Assembly (NCBI GenBank): GCA_036507695.1
Contig: DATCIR010000029.1
Location: forward strand, 1-12,615
Length of the DNA: 12,615 nucleotides
DNA from: JAKEGK01 sp036507695
GTDB lineage: Bacteria > Pseudomonadota > Gammaproteobacteria > SZUA-152
Reading direction: 5' to 3'
The stretch's first letter is position 1; each line of letters begins with the position of its first letter. A model generated the notes under the pieces. The model was not told the DNA's origin. It made no database searches and saw nothing but the letters and a program-made list of their open reading frames with translations. This document shows, in pieces, positions 6,430 to 12,615 of this stretch. The position numbers and the translations under genes are program-made.

Positions 6430-7284
6430 CTACCCGCCTCTGCGAAACAACACAAACGCCACATCATCCGGCTTGCTGGGATAACCAGGCTCTGCGTGCT
6501 GCATGCGGTTGCCGCACAAGCTGGCCAGTTGCTGGCTGACCTTGCGCAGGGGATTTTTCCGGATGATCCCGATGATCTCAGTCAATTGCAGGTTATCAAA
6601 CAAGCCGTCACTGGCGATGAGCACCGTGTCATATCGCGCGAGTTCAATGGCCGGCCCGATTTCAATGCGCATTTCCTGAAAACCAACAAAGTTGGATATT
6701 TCATGACGATTGTCGTGGTGCAAAGCTTCATCTGCGTCGAGCAAGCCCGCTTCCACCGCGTAACCTACCGGTGAATGGGAAATGGTTTGCTGCTTGATTT
6801 TACCCTTCTGCCCCACGACGATAATCATGGAGTCACCGGCATGATAAGGCCGCAGCACATTGTTGCAAATCTCCACGGCGGCAACCGTGGAGCCGGCGCC
6901 AACACCTAACGCGATAACACGCTGGCTCGCTTCTTCAATGCCGTTGAGCATAGGTTCGCGGTAACCAAATTCGGACGCACTGGCCTTGGCAAAGGATTCC
7001 TGCAGGCTTTCAATAACAATGCGGGACGCCTGCGCGCCGCAGGGCATGCCACCTACGCCGTCGGCAATCACCAGCGCGCAATCGTGTTCACCGAGGCTGA
7101 ATGCTCCAGCGGAATCTTCGTTTTCGGATTGCTTTTGCGGAGAACGCCGGGCATACACCACCACCTTACCCGCGCCTATGGAAAACATCTCGCCGGCGCT
7201 GTCCATACTAACATTGGCGTAGATGACTTCATGGAGCTTGGCGTCATTGGCGGAAATGGCTTTAACTTTTGGCGTTATTGCCAT
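6430..7284 (-). CDS. PP2C-type (PPM) protein serine/threonine phosphatase
   Basis: A 284-residue protein phosphatase that depends on two metal ions. Motifs: NED (55-57), ADGVGGMPCG (74-83, metal-binding Asp75), GAGSTV (129-134), HAGDS (148-152), ASDGLFDN (225-232, Asp226) and KPDDVAF (271-277). All usual metal-ligand aspartates are kept. There is no signal peptide or membrane segment, so it is cytosolic. The open frame continues upstream to 7446, but the start is set at ATG 7284-7282 (MAITPKV): anything further up would lie deep inside the kinase gene. The overlap ATGGCAATAA contains this start and the kinase stop, giving a 10-bp overlap and likely translational coupling. It probably reverses the action of the kinase next door. 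Confidence 0.92.
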   Translation of the reverse strand: MAITPKVKAISANDAKLHEVIYANVSMDSAGEMFSIGAGKVVVYARRSPQKQSENEDSAGAFSLGEHDCALVIADGVGGMPCGAQASRIVIESLQESFAKASASEFGYREPMLNGIEEASQRVIALGVGAGSTVAAVEICNNVLRPYHAGDSMIIVVGQKGKIKQQTISHSPVGYAVEAGLLDADEALHHDNRHEISNFVGFQEMRIEIGPAIELARYDTVLIASDGLFDNLQLTEIIGIIRKNPLRKVSQQLASLCGNRMQHAEPGYPSKPDDVAFVLFRRGG

Positions 7285-8012
7285 TGCATGGTCTCTAAGT
7301 ACTCGCGCAGCTGGCCCGCGGTTTTGAATTTTTTCAGGATCAATGTGTTCTTCAACCCGCAAATAATGGCTTTCACCTCGTCCGGCTGTTTTGCGTAATG
7401 CTTCTGCCCGCCCAGGGCTACATAGAACACCCTGACCAGGCTGCACACATCATGGTGGATATTTTCATATTTGGCCGACTTCCAATAATAGGTGTCGATC
7501 AGCTTCAGGTCGTAACTCAAGCCAAAGCGGCTGATGATGATATTGTCGGTATGCAGGTCACCGTGATATTCCCGCATGTGATGAATGCTTTCCATGCCCT
7601 TGGCCAGCGCATGCAACAAGTGCAATGCCTGGAATGCCGTGAGGCGCTTGCCGGGCTGGCGGTTAATAAAGGCGCTGAGCAATTCGCCTTCGATGTAGTC
7701 CGAGACCAGGAAGGTGATCGGCACACCGCGGTACAGGATTGTGTCCTGGGCGTAATATTGGATCAGGATCGGGCAGTGGCGCAGCGTATGCAGCTTCTGC
7801 GCATAAAACTTGAACGCCGTATTGTTCGGGTTGCGCTGGGGGTAAAAGAATTTCGCCGCCCGCTCGATATGGGTGAGCTGTTCACGCACCAGGTAGACTT
7901 CCCCTTCCCAGCCTTGGCCCAGCTTGCTGATCACTTCGTACTTTTTTGCCAGCAAGCGTCCCGGCTGAAAATCAAACGCGTCCACCACCAATTGTTTAGG
8001 ATTTTTACGCAT
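7275..8012 (-). CDS. Serine/threonine protein kinase paired with the PP2C phosphatase
   Basis: A short single-domain kinase with no sensor or membrane part. Numbered from ATG 8012-8010: Gly-rich loop LGQGWEGEVY (31-40), likely ATP-binding Lys54 in RAAKFF, catalytic loop HGDLHTDNI (150-158) with Asp152 and Asn157, and a metal-binding LIDTYYW in which DFG is replaced by DTY (Asp173 kept). No clear alpha-C glutamate is seen in the expected helix (NTAFKFYAQKLHTL), so the active state may be built differently. The HGDLHxDN form also occurs in RIO/ABC1/aminoglycoside-kinase-like proteins, so the substrate may not be a protein, though the phosphatase partner favours one. The GTG just before the ATG could also start it. 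It is divergent from the DUF3025 gene. Confidence 0.85.
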   Translation of the reverse strand: MRKNPKQLVVDAFDFQPGRLLAKKYEVISKLGQGWEGEVYLVREQLTHIERAAKFFYPQRNPNNTAFKFYAQKLHTLRHCPILIQYYAQDTILYRGVPITFLVSDYIEGELLSAFINRQPGKRLTAFQALHLLHALAKGMESIHHMREYHGDLHTDNIIISRFGLSYDLKLIDTYYWKSAKYENIHHDVCSLVRVFYVALGGQKHYAKQPDEVKAIICGLKNTLILKKFKTAGQLREYLETMQWQ

Positions 8013-8015
8013 CAC

Positions 8016-8494
8016 TTAACACACATGAATTTGGAAATAGCATTTCGTACTTAACTCTGCGGAATTTATGTCAAGTATAGCCAATTTGTTGAAATCATAA
8101 GAAGTAATTGCGGGAACTGCGGTGCGTATGGATTCGGATATGGATTAAAACAAAGCACCGGGCGGGGCTGCTTGGAATTCCTCACACAGGCGGGAGCCAT
8201 CACCTAGTTTGAGAGAGAGAATGATCATCCCGGAATATTTTGGTTGCGGTTAAATTCGGTTTCCAATTAACATTCTTATTGTGTAAACCGGAGAGCGTCA
8301 CGCAGCGCGCGCCCAACATCCAGTTCTCAACAACAAGGCGCCGTCAACCCAGTTATAAATGATGCGGTCCGGTCCTATGGTTGCGGTGGTCTTCCACGGG
8401 AAGGTCGTGCCGGCAGCCGCGATGGAACGCTAACCATAGTTAGTTCAATAGTACGGATTATCAAATAGTTAACGAGTTATTTTAAAGTTTTTTC
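8016..8494. other. Divergent non-coding region between the kinase and DUF3025 genes
   Basis: The roughly 480 bp must hold promoters for both flanking genes, but no convincing -35/-10 pair was found. Only tiny frames occur, such as a 10-codon ORF at 8221-8253 after a GA-rich run. On the minus strand a 43-codon frame at 8298-8429 reads like protein (IGPDRIIYNWVDGALLL) but has no ATG or GTG, so it may be a gene remnant or chance. A small inverted repeat CTAAC-CATA-GTTAG lies near 8430-8443. Confidence 0.5.
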
Positions 8495-9346
8495 ATGACC
8501 ACACACTCTCAGCCGCCGTGGAACCCGGCCTTTCTTACAGCGCATCCGGGTTATTGGCCCTTGCTGCCTTTCGCGCAGGCGTTTGTGCAAAGCCATGACG
8601 ACTGGCCAACACTGGATGAATATCAACAGTTTCTGGATTCAGGCGCCGGCCGGCTCCACTCCGGCGGCGGTAAAGTACTGCGCTTTATCCCGCAGAGCGT
8701 GAAGCCGCAAGGCTTTGAAGATAGTTACGAGCCGCGTATTTATTTGCGGGGTGAAATCCAGACCCGCCTGCGCAACTGGCATGACTTTTTTCAGGTTATG
8801 CTGTGGCGCCTGTTTCCGAAAACCAAAGTCTTAATTAATGAACTGCATTATCTCGCCAGCAAACAGCGCCTGGACAATGAACCCCACAACCAGCAACGCA
8901 GCGCAATGGAAAACGCGCTCACCCAGTTTGATGAATGCGGCGCGGTACTCGTGTCGTCCGAGCCGGGACTGCTGGACTTGGTGAAAAATTTTCAGTGGAA
9001 AACCCTGTTCTGGGAACATCGAAACGACGTGCGCCGGCATCTTCGGTGCGTCGTGTTTGGTCATGCACTTTATGAAAAAGCGCTTAACCCCTATGTCGGC
9101 ATGACAGCACATAGCGTATTGTTGCCGGTAACAACACAGCTTGTGGCCGAGCCCGCGCTTACGCTGATCCCCAGGGTTGACGATTTGTTAAGGGAACGGT
9201 TTCGCACAAGGCACGCTATCACTTCACCCGGGGACTTCTCGCCCTTTCCCCTGCTGGGTATGCCTTGTTGGGATGCGAACAATGATCAAGAGTTGTACTA
9301 CGATAATCTACGCTACTTCCGGCCGGGTAGACAATACAAAACCTAG
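8495..9346 (+). CDS. DUF3025 family protein of unknown function
   Basis: The 283-residue protein matches the DUF3025 pattern known from beta- and gammaproteobacteria. Landmarks are NWHDFFQVMLWRLFPKTK (94-111), INELHYLASKQR (114-125), RSAMENALTQFDECGAVLV (135-153), FGHALYEKALNPYVGMTAH (188-206), PLLGMPCWDANN (252-263) and YYDNLRYFRPG (268-278). The many conserved His, Asp, Glu and Trp residues suggest an enzyme, but no reaction has been assigned to the family as far as I know. No signal peptide or membrane helix is seen, so it is cytosolic. The ATG at 8495 has no good RBS (an AT-rich run precedes it), so expression may be low or leader-dependent. Confidence 0.85.
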   Translation: MTTHSQPPWNPAFLTAHPGYWPLLPFAQAFVQSHDDWPTLDEYQQFLDSGAGRLHSGGGKVLRFIPQSVKPQGFEDSYEPRIYLRGEIQTRLRNWHDFFQVMLWRLFPKTKVLINELHYLASKQRLDNEPHNQQRSAMENALTQFDECGAVLVSSEPGLLDLVKNFQWKTLFWEHRNDVRRHLRCVVFGHALYEKALNPYVGMTAHSVLLPVTTQLVAEPALTLIPRVDDLLRERFRTRHAITSPGDFSPFPLLGMPCWDANNDQELYYDNLRYFRPGRQYKT

Positions 9347-9375
9347 TTCACTATTCTCATCATCCATTCGCTGCC

Positions 9376-9412
9376 GCCCGGTAATCTGTGATTCTATTCA
9401 CAGCAGCCGGGC
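9376..9412. promoter_or_regulatory. CRP-type palindrome inside a larger hairpin
   Basis: TGTGA (9387-9391) and TCACA (9398-9402) are separated by exactly six bases, a perfect CRP/Vfr consensus core. It is centred 86 bp upstream of the M48-like ATG, and an AT-rich stretch with possible -10 boxes (TATACA 9436-9441, TAAATT 9446-9451) lies in between, about where class I activation would need it. The same bases form a hairpin: outer stem GCCCGG/CCGGGC (9376-9381 and 9407-9412) and inner stem CTGTGA/TCACAG. It lies 30 bp after the DUF3025 stop, so it could instead act as that gene's terminator, although only a short mixed T-rich tail follows. Confidence 0.5.
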
Positions 9413-9480
9413 TCATTTCTACATTTAATTACCGATATACAACAATAAATTAATTCTCCTAAGGCAAAGGGACATCGGTG

Positions 9481-10710
9481 ATGCTATTTGAAAAATTAAA
9501 ATCGCTGGATAGCGACGCTATCTGGCAATCTATCTACGGCTTTGCGCAAAAATATCCCACGTTATACACGGCACTTCAAGTCATCGTCGCGCTTGCGGGT
9601 TATGCCTATTTACTGCTGTTTCCGCTGCTGTTTCTGCTGGGCTTGGGAATACTCGCGTCGTATGCCGCCACGCAACCATTGGCCAGCAGTTTCACGCACA
9701 TCGTTTATTGGGCGGTAATCACGATTGTCTCCGCCATGGTAACCATCCAGCTGACCCGCATCAAATTTATTGAAACTCATGGTATCGCTCTGGATTCACC
9801 TACGGCGGCCAAGCTGCATCACCTTCTCGACCGGCTGGGTGGCGAGCTTGCCATCCCACGGATTGACCGCATTATCGTGTCCGAGCAACTCTCAATCGAT
9901 ATCGTGAAAACACCGGCAACAGCCGTCCCCTTCTGGTGCACTAACACATTGGTGATTGGTTTGCCGCTGATGCAATGCCTTTCACCGCAGTACTTTGAAT
10001 GCGCCGTCATCCGCAAATTGCTGCAATACTCCAAGCAGCACAACTGTCTCATTAAATGGCTGCATCAATTGCGCAGCGTCTGGCAGCTTTATATGAACGT
10101 TTTATCCAATAACGTCACCTTTGGCAGCTTCTTACTGGCGGTGTTCTTCCGGGTCTACGCCCCGCTCTACCGGAATCTGCTAACGCCAATAGCGCACCGC
10201 AATGAATTGGAAGCTGACCTGGACACATTGCAGTTTGCCAATGATGAAGATTTGTTGCAAACCATTGAGACCGTGATTGTCGCGAAAATCTTTCTTGATC
10301 AGCAGTATTGGCCGAAGATACAAAGATCGATCAAACAAAACCGGGAACCGGATATTCAGCCTTATTCGAATCTCGACGAAACCCTGAAACAAGGACTGAC
10401 TCCTAAAACCACCAAACGCTGGCTGGACTCGGTATACGACCATGAATCGCATAGACTAAAACCCATTCCCAGCCTGCGCGCGCGCATGCATAACATCGGG
10501 CGCAGCCGTATCCGCATCCCGGAAAGAATCCAGCAAACAGCGGCACAGGTCTACCTTGACCACCACTACACGACCGTCGTCGACGGCCTCAACCAGCTCT
10601 GGCTGCAACGCAACGGCAGGACGCGTTCACAGCACCCTGCAACTCAACTTCCTCTCGCTGTGCCGCAGCAAAGCAGTGAGTCACACCACATTGCCGCCAA
10701 GGTATTTTAG
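9481..10710 (+). CDS. Membrane M48-family (HtpX/Ste24-like) protein with a lost zinc motif
   Basis: Two hydrophobic segments (about 33-62 and 70-92) are followed by an M48 peptidase-like domain. The usual order is visible: a domain start like GIALDSPTAAKLHHLLDRLG (102-121), then TLVIGLPLMQCLSP (157-170), then FECAVIRKLLQYSKQHN (173-189). HExxH should fall in the last of these but reads RKLLQ (179-183), so both histidines and the catalytic glutamate are gone. The third-ligand region NELEAD (242-247) and a late PIPSLRARM (329-337) remain. It is therefore probably a pseudopeptidase, perhaps regulatory or scaffolding. Residue numbers count from the GTG at 9478. The ATG at 9481 is preferred, with AAAGGG about 9 bp upstream. 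The frame is intact, which argues against simple decay. Confidence 0.75.
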   Translation: MLFEKLKSLDSDAIWQSIYGFAQKYPTLYTALQVIVALAGYAYLLLFPLLFLLGLGILASYAATQPLASSFTHIVYWAVITIVSAMVTIQLTRIKFIETHGIALDSPTAAKLHHLLDRLGGELAIPRIDRIIVSEQLSIDIVKTPATAVPFWCTNTLVIGLPLMQCLSPQYFECAVIRKLLQYSKQHNCLIKWLHQLRSVWQLYMNVLSNNVTFGSFLLAVFFRVYAPLYRNLLTPIAHRNELEADLDTLQFANDEDLLQTIETVIVAKIFLDQQYWPKIQRSIKQNREPDIQPYSNLDETLKQGLTPKTTKRWLDSVYDHESHRLKPIPSLRARMHNIGRSRIRIPERIQQTAAQVYLDHHYTTVVDGLNQLWLQRNGRTRSQHPATQLPLAVPQQSSESHHIAAKVF

Positions 10711-10892
10711 TAAAATTTTGTTAGTGCTTATTTTCAGACAAGGAAGTCTCTTTTTTAAGACGCGAATAACGAGAACGGCACTCTTGCAGCGGGTGGGCAA
10801 TTTCTGCGCTAATCCCGGCAAAGTCAAGCACTCTTCCCATTAACTACCCCGCGAGCTTCTCGCCCAACCAGCTACTATCCGTAACAGCGCAA

Positions 10893-10922
10893 TTGACAGG
10901 ACTGTAATTAACGTAATAATTA
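10893..10922 (+). promoter_or_regulatory. Candidate sigma-70 promoter for the cytochrome gene
   Basis: A perfect -35 TTGACA (10893-10898) is followed by TAATTA (10917-10922, spacing 18) or TAATAA (10914-10919, spacing 15). It lies about 80 bp before the cytochrome ATG on the right strand. The -10 match is imperfect. Confidence 0.45.
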
Positions 10923-10956
10923 ATGCAGCGAGCGTTATGTGTTTACGTCCGCCAGA

Positions 10957-10988
10957 TTTCCACTTGATACAATTTTCACTGGATACAA
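10957..10988 (+). repeat. 16-bp imperfect tandem duplication next to the cytochrome RBS
   Basis: TTTCCACTTGATACAA (10957-10972) adjoins TTTTCACTGGATACAA (10973-10988), with two mismatches. The second copy ends just before the RBS (AAGGA) of the cytochrome gene, so the duplication lies in its leader. Confidence 0.8.
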
Positions 10989-11000
10989 GGAATCATTGAC

Positions 11001-11636
11001 ATGCGCACTCTCACTTTAAAATCCATTACCGCCAACGCAACGCTTTTGGCGATAGTTATTCTGGTGCTTGGCCTTATCACTGGCTGCGGCAACGATAAGC
11101 AAACACCGCCCCCAGTTGCCGAATCCAAAATACCGGCCGCCGAACCGCAACCAGCGCCAGCGGAACCGGTCCCAGCAAGTTCTCCACCCGCGCAGCAACC
11201 GGAAAGCGTTGCCGAGCAACCGGCAACCGCGGCGGTCGCGGCAACCAGCGAGCCGCCAGCAACACCACCGGCAGAACCCGCAACGCCTCAAGCTCAACCA
11301 GCCGCACAACCGGCAAGCGCAAGCGCTGGTGAAACTGCCTCCGCCGGCAGCGCCGCCGCGCAGGCAGAGTCGCTGGCACTGGCGCGAAAAAGCGGTTGCC
11401 TGGCCTGCCATGCAATGGATAAAAAAGTGGTTGGTCCCGCCTGGCAAGACGTCGCGAAGCGATATGCGAATAACCCCGGTGCGCGCGCGCAACTCATCGA
11501 CAAAGTCGCTAAGGGCGGCAAAGGTAACTGGACTGATGTTGTGGGAACCGCAATAATGCCGCCTTATCACCCGCGCGCCAGCATGGACGACATCGGAAAA
11601 TTGGTGGATTTTGTGCTGTCACTGGCAAACAAATAA
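11001..11636 (+). CDS. Lipoprotein class I cytochrome c on a Pro/Ala-rich tether
   Basis: A signal peptide with hydrophobic core 13-27 ends in a lipobox LITGC (25-29), so Cys29 should be lipidated and the protein membrane-anchored. Residues about 31-120 form a Pro/Ala/Gln/Glu-rich linker with no fold, likely a flexible arm. The last 90 residues are a small c-type cytochrome of the c551/c552-like kind: KSGCLACHAMD with haem motif CLACH (133-137) and axial Met186 in GTAIMPPYHP, ending in IGKLVDFVLSL. It would shuttle electrons in the periplasm within reach of its anchor. AAGGA about 9 bp upstream supports the ATG at 11001. It appears to be a single-gene unit, and no oxidase or reductase genes are adjacent to name its partner. 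Confidence 0.9.
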   Translation: MRTLTLKSITANATLLAIVILVLGLITGCGNDKQTPPPVAESKIPAAEPQPAPAEPVPASSPPAQQPESVAEQPATAAVAATSEPPATPPAEPATPQAQPAAQPASASAGETASAGSAAAQAESLALARKSGCLACHAMDKKVVGPAWQDVAKRYANNPGARAQLIDKVAKGGKGNWTDVVGTAIMPPYHPRASMDDIGKLVDFVLSLANK

Positions 11637-11861
11637 CTGCTTTGGGCGATTCACAGCGCGATAACAATAACGCTATTTCACGTGCTTTTTCAGTTTCGTT
11701 TCAGGTAGTGGCACGCCTGTTCAGCTGGAATTCAGTTTCAGGCGCGCTGATTGTTAAAATTTCACTCCTTCGCGTGCCTCGCGACGGGTTTGATCCTACG
11801 CGACGTTAGCAATAACAGAGCTAACTTTATTTAACGCAGATCAAATCCGTGAGGAGGCTTT

Positions 11862-12434
11862 ATGAAAACTCGGAAAAAAATATTACTTGTTGCGATCGTT
11901 TCGCTGCCAGTGCTGTTTGCAACAACCGCGTCCGCGGAACATAGACCCGGGCCAAAGCACAAAGAGCAGGCCCAATACGCCAAAGTCGTACGCGTTGAAC
12001 CTGTCTACAAAACTGTGCGCGTCACCTATCCGGAGCGGGTTTGCTGGGAGGATGAAGTCACAAAGCCGGTCATCCATCGCGTTAACCATGCCGCGCCGGA
12101 AGCCATGATCGTGGGCGGTATTCTGGGCGGTGTGATAGGTCACGAACTGGGCCGCAACAACAATCAACCAATGACCACGATCGCCGGCGCACTGATTGGC
12201 ACCGCAATCGCAAGTGAAGCCAATGCGCAGTATTACCGGACCGGGGAATACCGTGTCGAACAACGCCAACACTGCCGGGTTGAAAATCACTTTCGCACTG
12301 AACGCCAACTGGATGGTTACCGTGTTTCCTACCGTTACAACAGGACACTATACACCACCTATATGCGCCACAATCCGGGCAAATGGGTTGAGGTAAATGC
12401 AGGATTGGAATCACCGGGCAGACACCGTCACTAA
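11862..12434 (+). CDS. Exported glycine-zipper (SlyB/17-kDa-antigen-like) envelope protein
   Basis: A Sec signal peptide (KTRKKILLVAIVSLPVLFA, cleavage after TTASA at about 25) leads a 165-residue mature protein. A glycine-zipper segment spans about 84-115 (VGGILGGVIGHELG, then TIAGALIGTAIA), the hallmark of the glycine zipper 2TM family of outer-membrane-associated proteins. It is flanked by basic, Tyr-rich beta-like stretches: YAKVVRVEPVYKTVRVTYPE before it, and DGYRVSYRYNRTLYTTYMRH after it. Cys61 and Cys138 lie on either side of the zipper and could form a disulfide. No lipobox cysteine is seen, unlike SlyB proper. The RBS is strong (GAGGAGG, about 6 bp before the ATG), suggesting good expression. 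Its exact role is unknown; envelope integrity is an inference from the family. Confidence 0.85.
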   Translation: MKTRKKILLVAIVSLPVLFATTASAEHRPGPKHKEQAQYAKVVRVEPVYKTVRVTYPERVCWEDEVTKPVIHRVNHAAPEAMIVGGILGGVIGHELGRNNNQPMTTIAGALIGTAIASEANAQYYRTGEYRVEQRQHCRVENHFRTERQLDGYRVSYRYNRTLYTTYMRHNPGKWVEVNAGLESPGRHRH

Positions 12435-12508
12435 CCTTATCACGGCCGCCTTCGGGCGAACGCCGTTCAGGTAGACCGGCAATTGTTAAACTGTTTTGAT
12501 GACTACTT

Positions 12509-12552
12509 AAAAAAACACCGCCCGGCTTTAATAATCCGGGCGGTGTTTTTTT
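12509..12552. terminator. Strong bidirectional rho-independent terminator
   Basis: AAAAAAACACCGCCCGG (12509-12525) pairs perfectly with CCGGGCGGTGTTTTTTT (12536-12552) around a 10-base loop. The A-run on one side and T-run on the other let it work in both directions. It ends the glycine-zipper gene on the plus strand and probably a convergent minus-strand gene beyond the window. Confidence 0.92.
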
Positions 12553-12593
12553 GCAATGCCAGTAGTAACTACTCACTCCGTGTGCAGCATAGG

Positions 12594-12615
12594 TTAAAGC
12601 GGCGCCGGTGTCGCC
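12594..12615 (-). CDS. Possible 3' tail of a minus-strand gene
   Basis: A minus-strand TAA at 12596-12594 closes a frame that is open to the window edge and reads ATPAPL. Its place facing the bidirectional terminator makes a convergent gene plausible. Six codons are too few to identify anything, and the frame could be chance. Confidence 0.2.

Larger units (their letters stand above)
10711..11000. other. Non-coding region before the cytochrome gene
   Basis: No gene is seen. A weak hairpin AGAC-AAGGAA-GTCT followed by CTTTTTT (about 10737-10757) could end the M48-like transcript. A GCGAG-CTT-CTCGC inverted repeat lies at 10851-10863. The promoter and a 16-bp duplication near the cytochrome gene are listed separately. 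Confidence 0.5.

Noticed and set aside
7285..7446. Upstream extension of the PP2C frame to 7446
   Set aside because: It would lie inside the kinase gene, adds no recognisable domain, and the internal ATG at 7284 gives the standard family length and a typical coupled overlap.
8221..8253. 10-codon ORF after a GAGAGAGAG run (MIIPEYFGCG)
   Set aside because: The purine run is not a real Shine-Dalgarno, there is no terminator, and frames this short are common by chance.
8298..8429. Minus-strand 43-codon frame with a protein-like stretch (IGPDRIIYNWVDGALLL)
   Set aside because: It has no ATG or GTG start and no family that I recognise, and it is bounded by stops on both sides. It may be a relic, but the evidence is too thin for a gene or pseudogene call.
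11016..11570. Long open frames on the other strand and in another frame across the cytochrome gene
   Set aside because: They are by-products of the GC-rich, repetitive Pro/Ala linker. Their products are low-complexity Arg/Cys/Pro-rich sequences with no domain.

Overview
The window looks like a piece of a gammaproteobacterial chromosome, at roughly 50% GC. ZapG/YhcB, a monofunctional glycosyltransferase (MtgA), a DUF3025 protein and a glycine-zipper envelope protein together point to Gammaproteobacteria. I cannot name the genus. I see no rRNA, tRNA, insertion sequence, prophage or CRISPR array. The genes are mostly housekeeping, cell-envelope and signalling functions, often with long non-coding stretches between them.

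Layout. At 1-817 a Tat-exported intradiol dioxygenase-like protein lies on the minus strand, with the possible start of another minus-strand gene just downstream. The region 818-1653 is mostly non-coding. It holds a minus-strand mini-transcript candidate (near-ideal Shine-Dalgarno, 14-codon ORF, hairpin terminator) and a 17-bp x 5 tandem array. A Nudix hydrolase (minus) follows at 1654-2064. Next is an exported two-domain protein at 2125-3555 that joins a degenerate alpha/beta-hydrolase-like region to a TlpA-type thioredoxin domain. A 547-bp gap (3556-4102) is filled with several unrelated short tandem repeats placed one after another. Then come zapG (plus), a gamma-glutamylcyclotransferase-like gene (minus) and mtgA (plus). 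A Ser/Thr kinase and PP2C phosphatase pair lies on the minus strand at 6430-8012, with the two genes overlapping by 10 bp. After a 480-bp gap come a DUF3025 protein and, behind a perfect CRP-type palindrome, a membrane M48-family protein that has lost its zinc-binding HExxH motif. The window closes with a lipoprotein cytochrome c on a long Pro/Ala tether, a glycine-zipper outer-envelope protein, and a strong bidirectional terminator.

How the genes relate. The kinase and phosphatase are almost certainly one translationally coupled switch. MtgA and ZapG both act in envelope growth and division, but they are not in one operon. The cytochrome and the TlpA-like protein are separate periplasmic redox proteins. 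Nothing links the remaining genes into one pathway.

The most unusual theme is at the DNA level. Short tandem duplications with units of 9-17 bp recur across the window: at 1344-1428, 2187-2222, 3767-4061 and 10957-10988. They are unrelated in sequence to one another, which suggests a general slippage or duplication tendency in non-coding DNA rather than one repeat family. The other points worth a second look are the 14-codon ORF, the inactivated M48 protein, and the CRP-like site in front of it.
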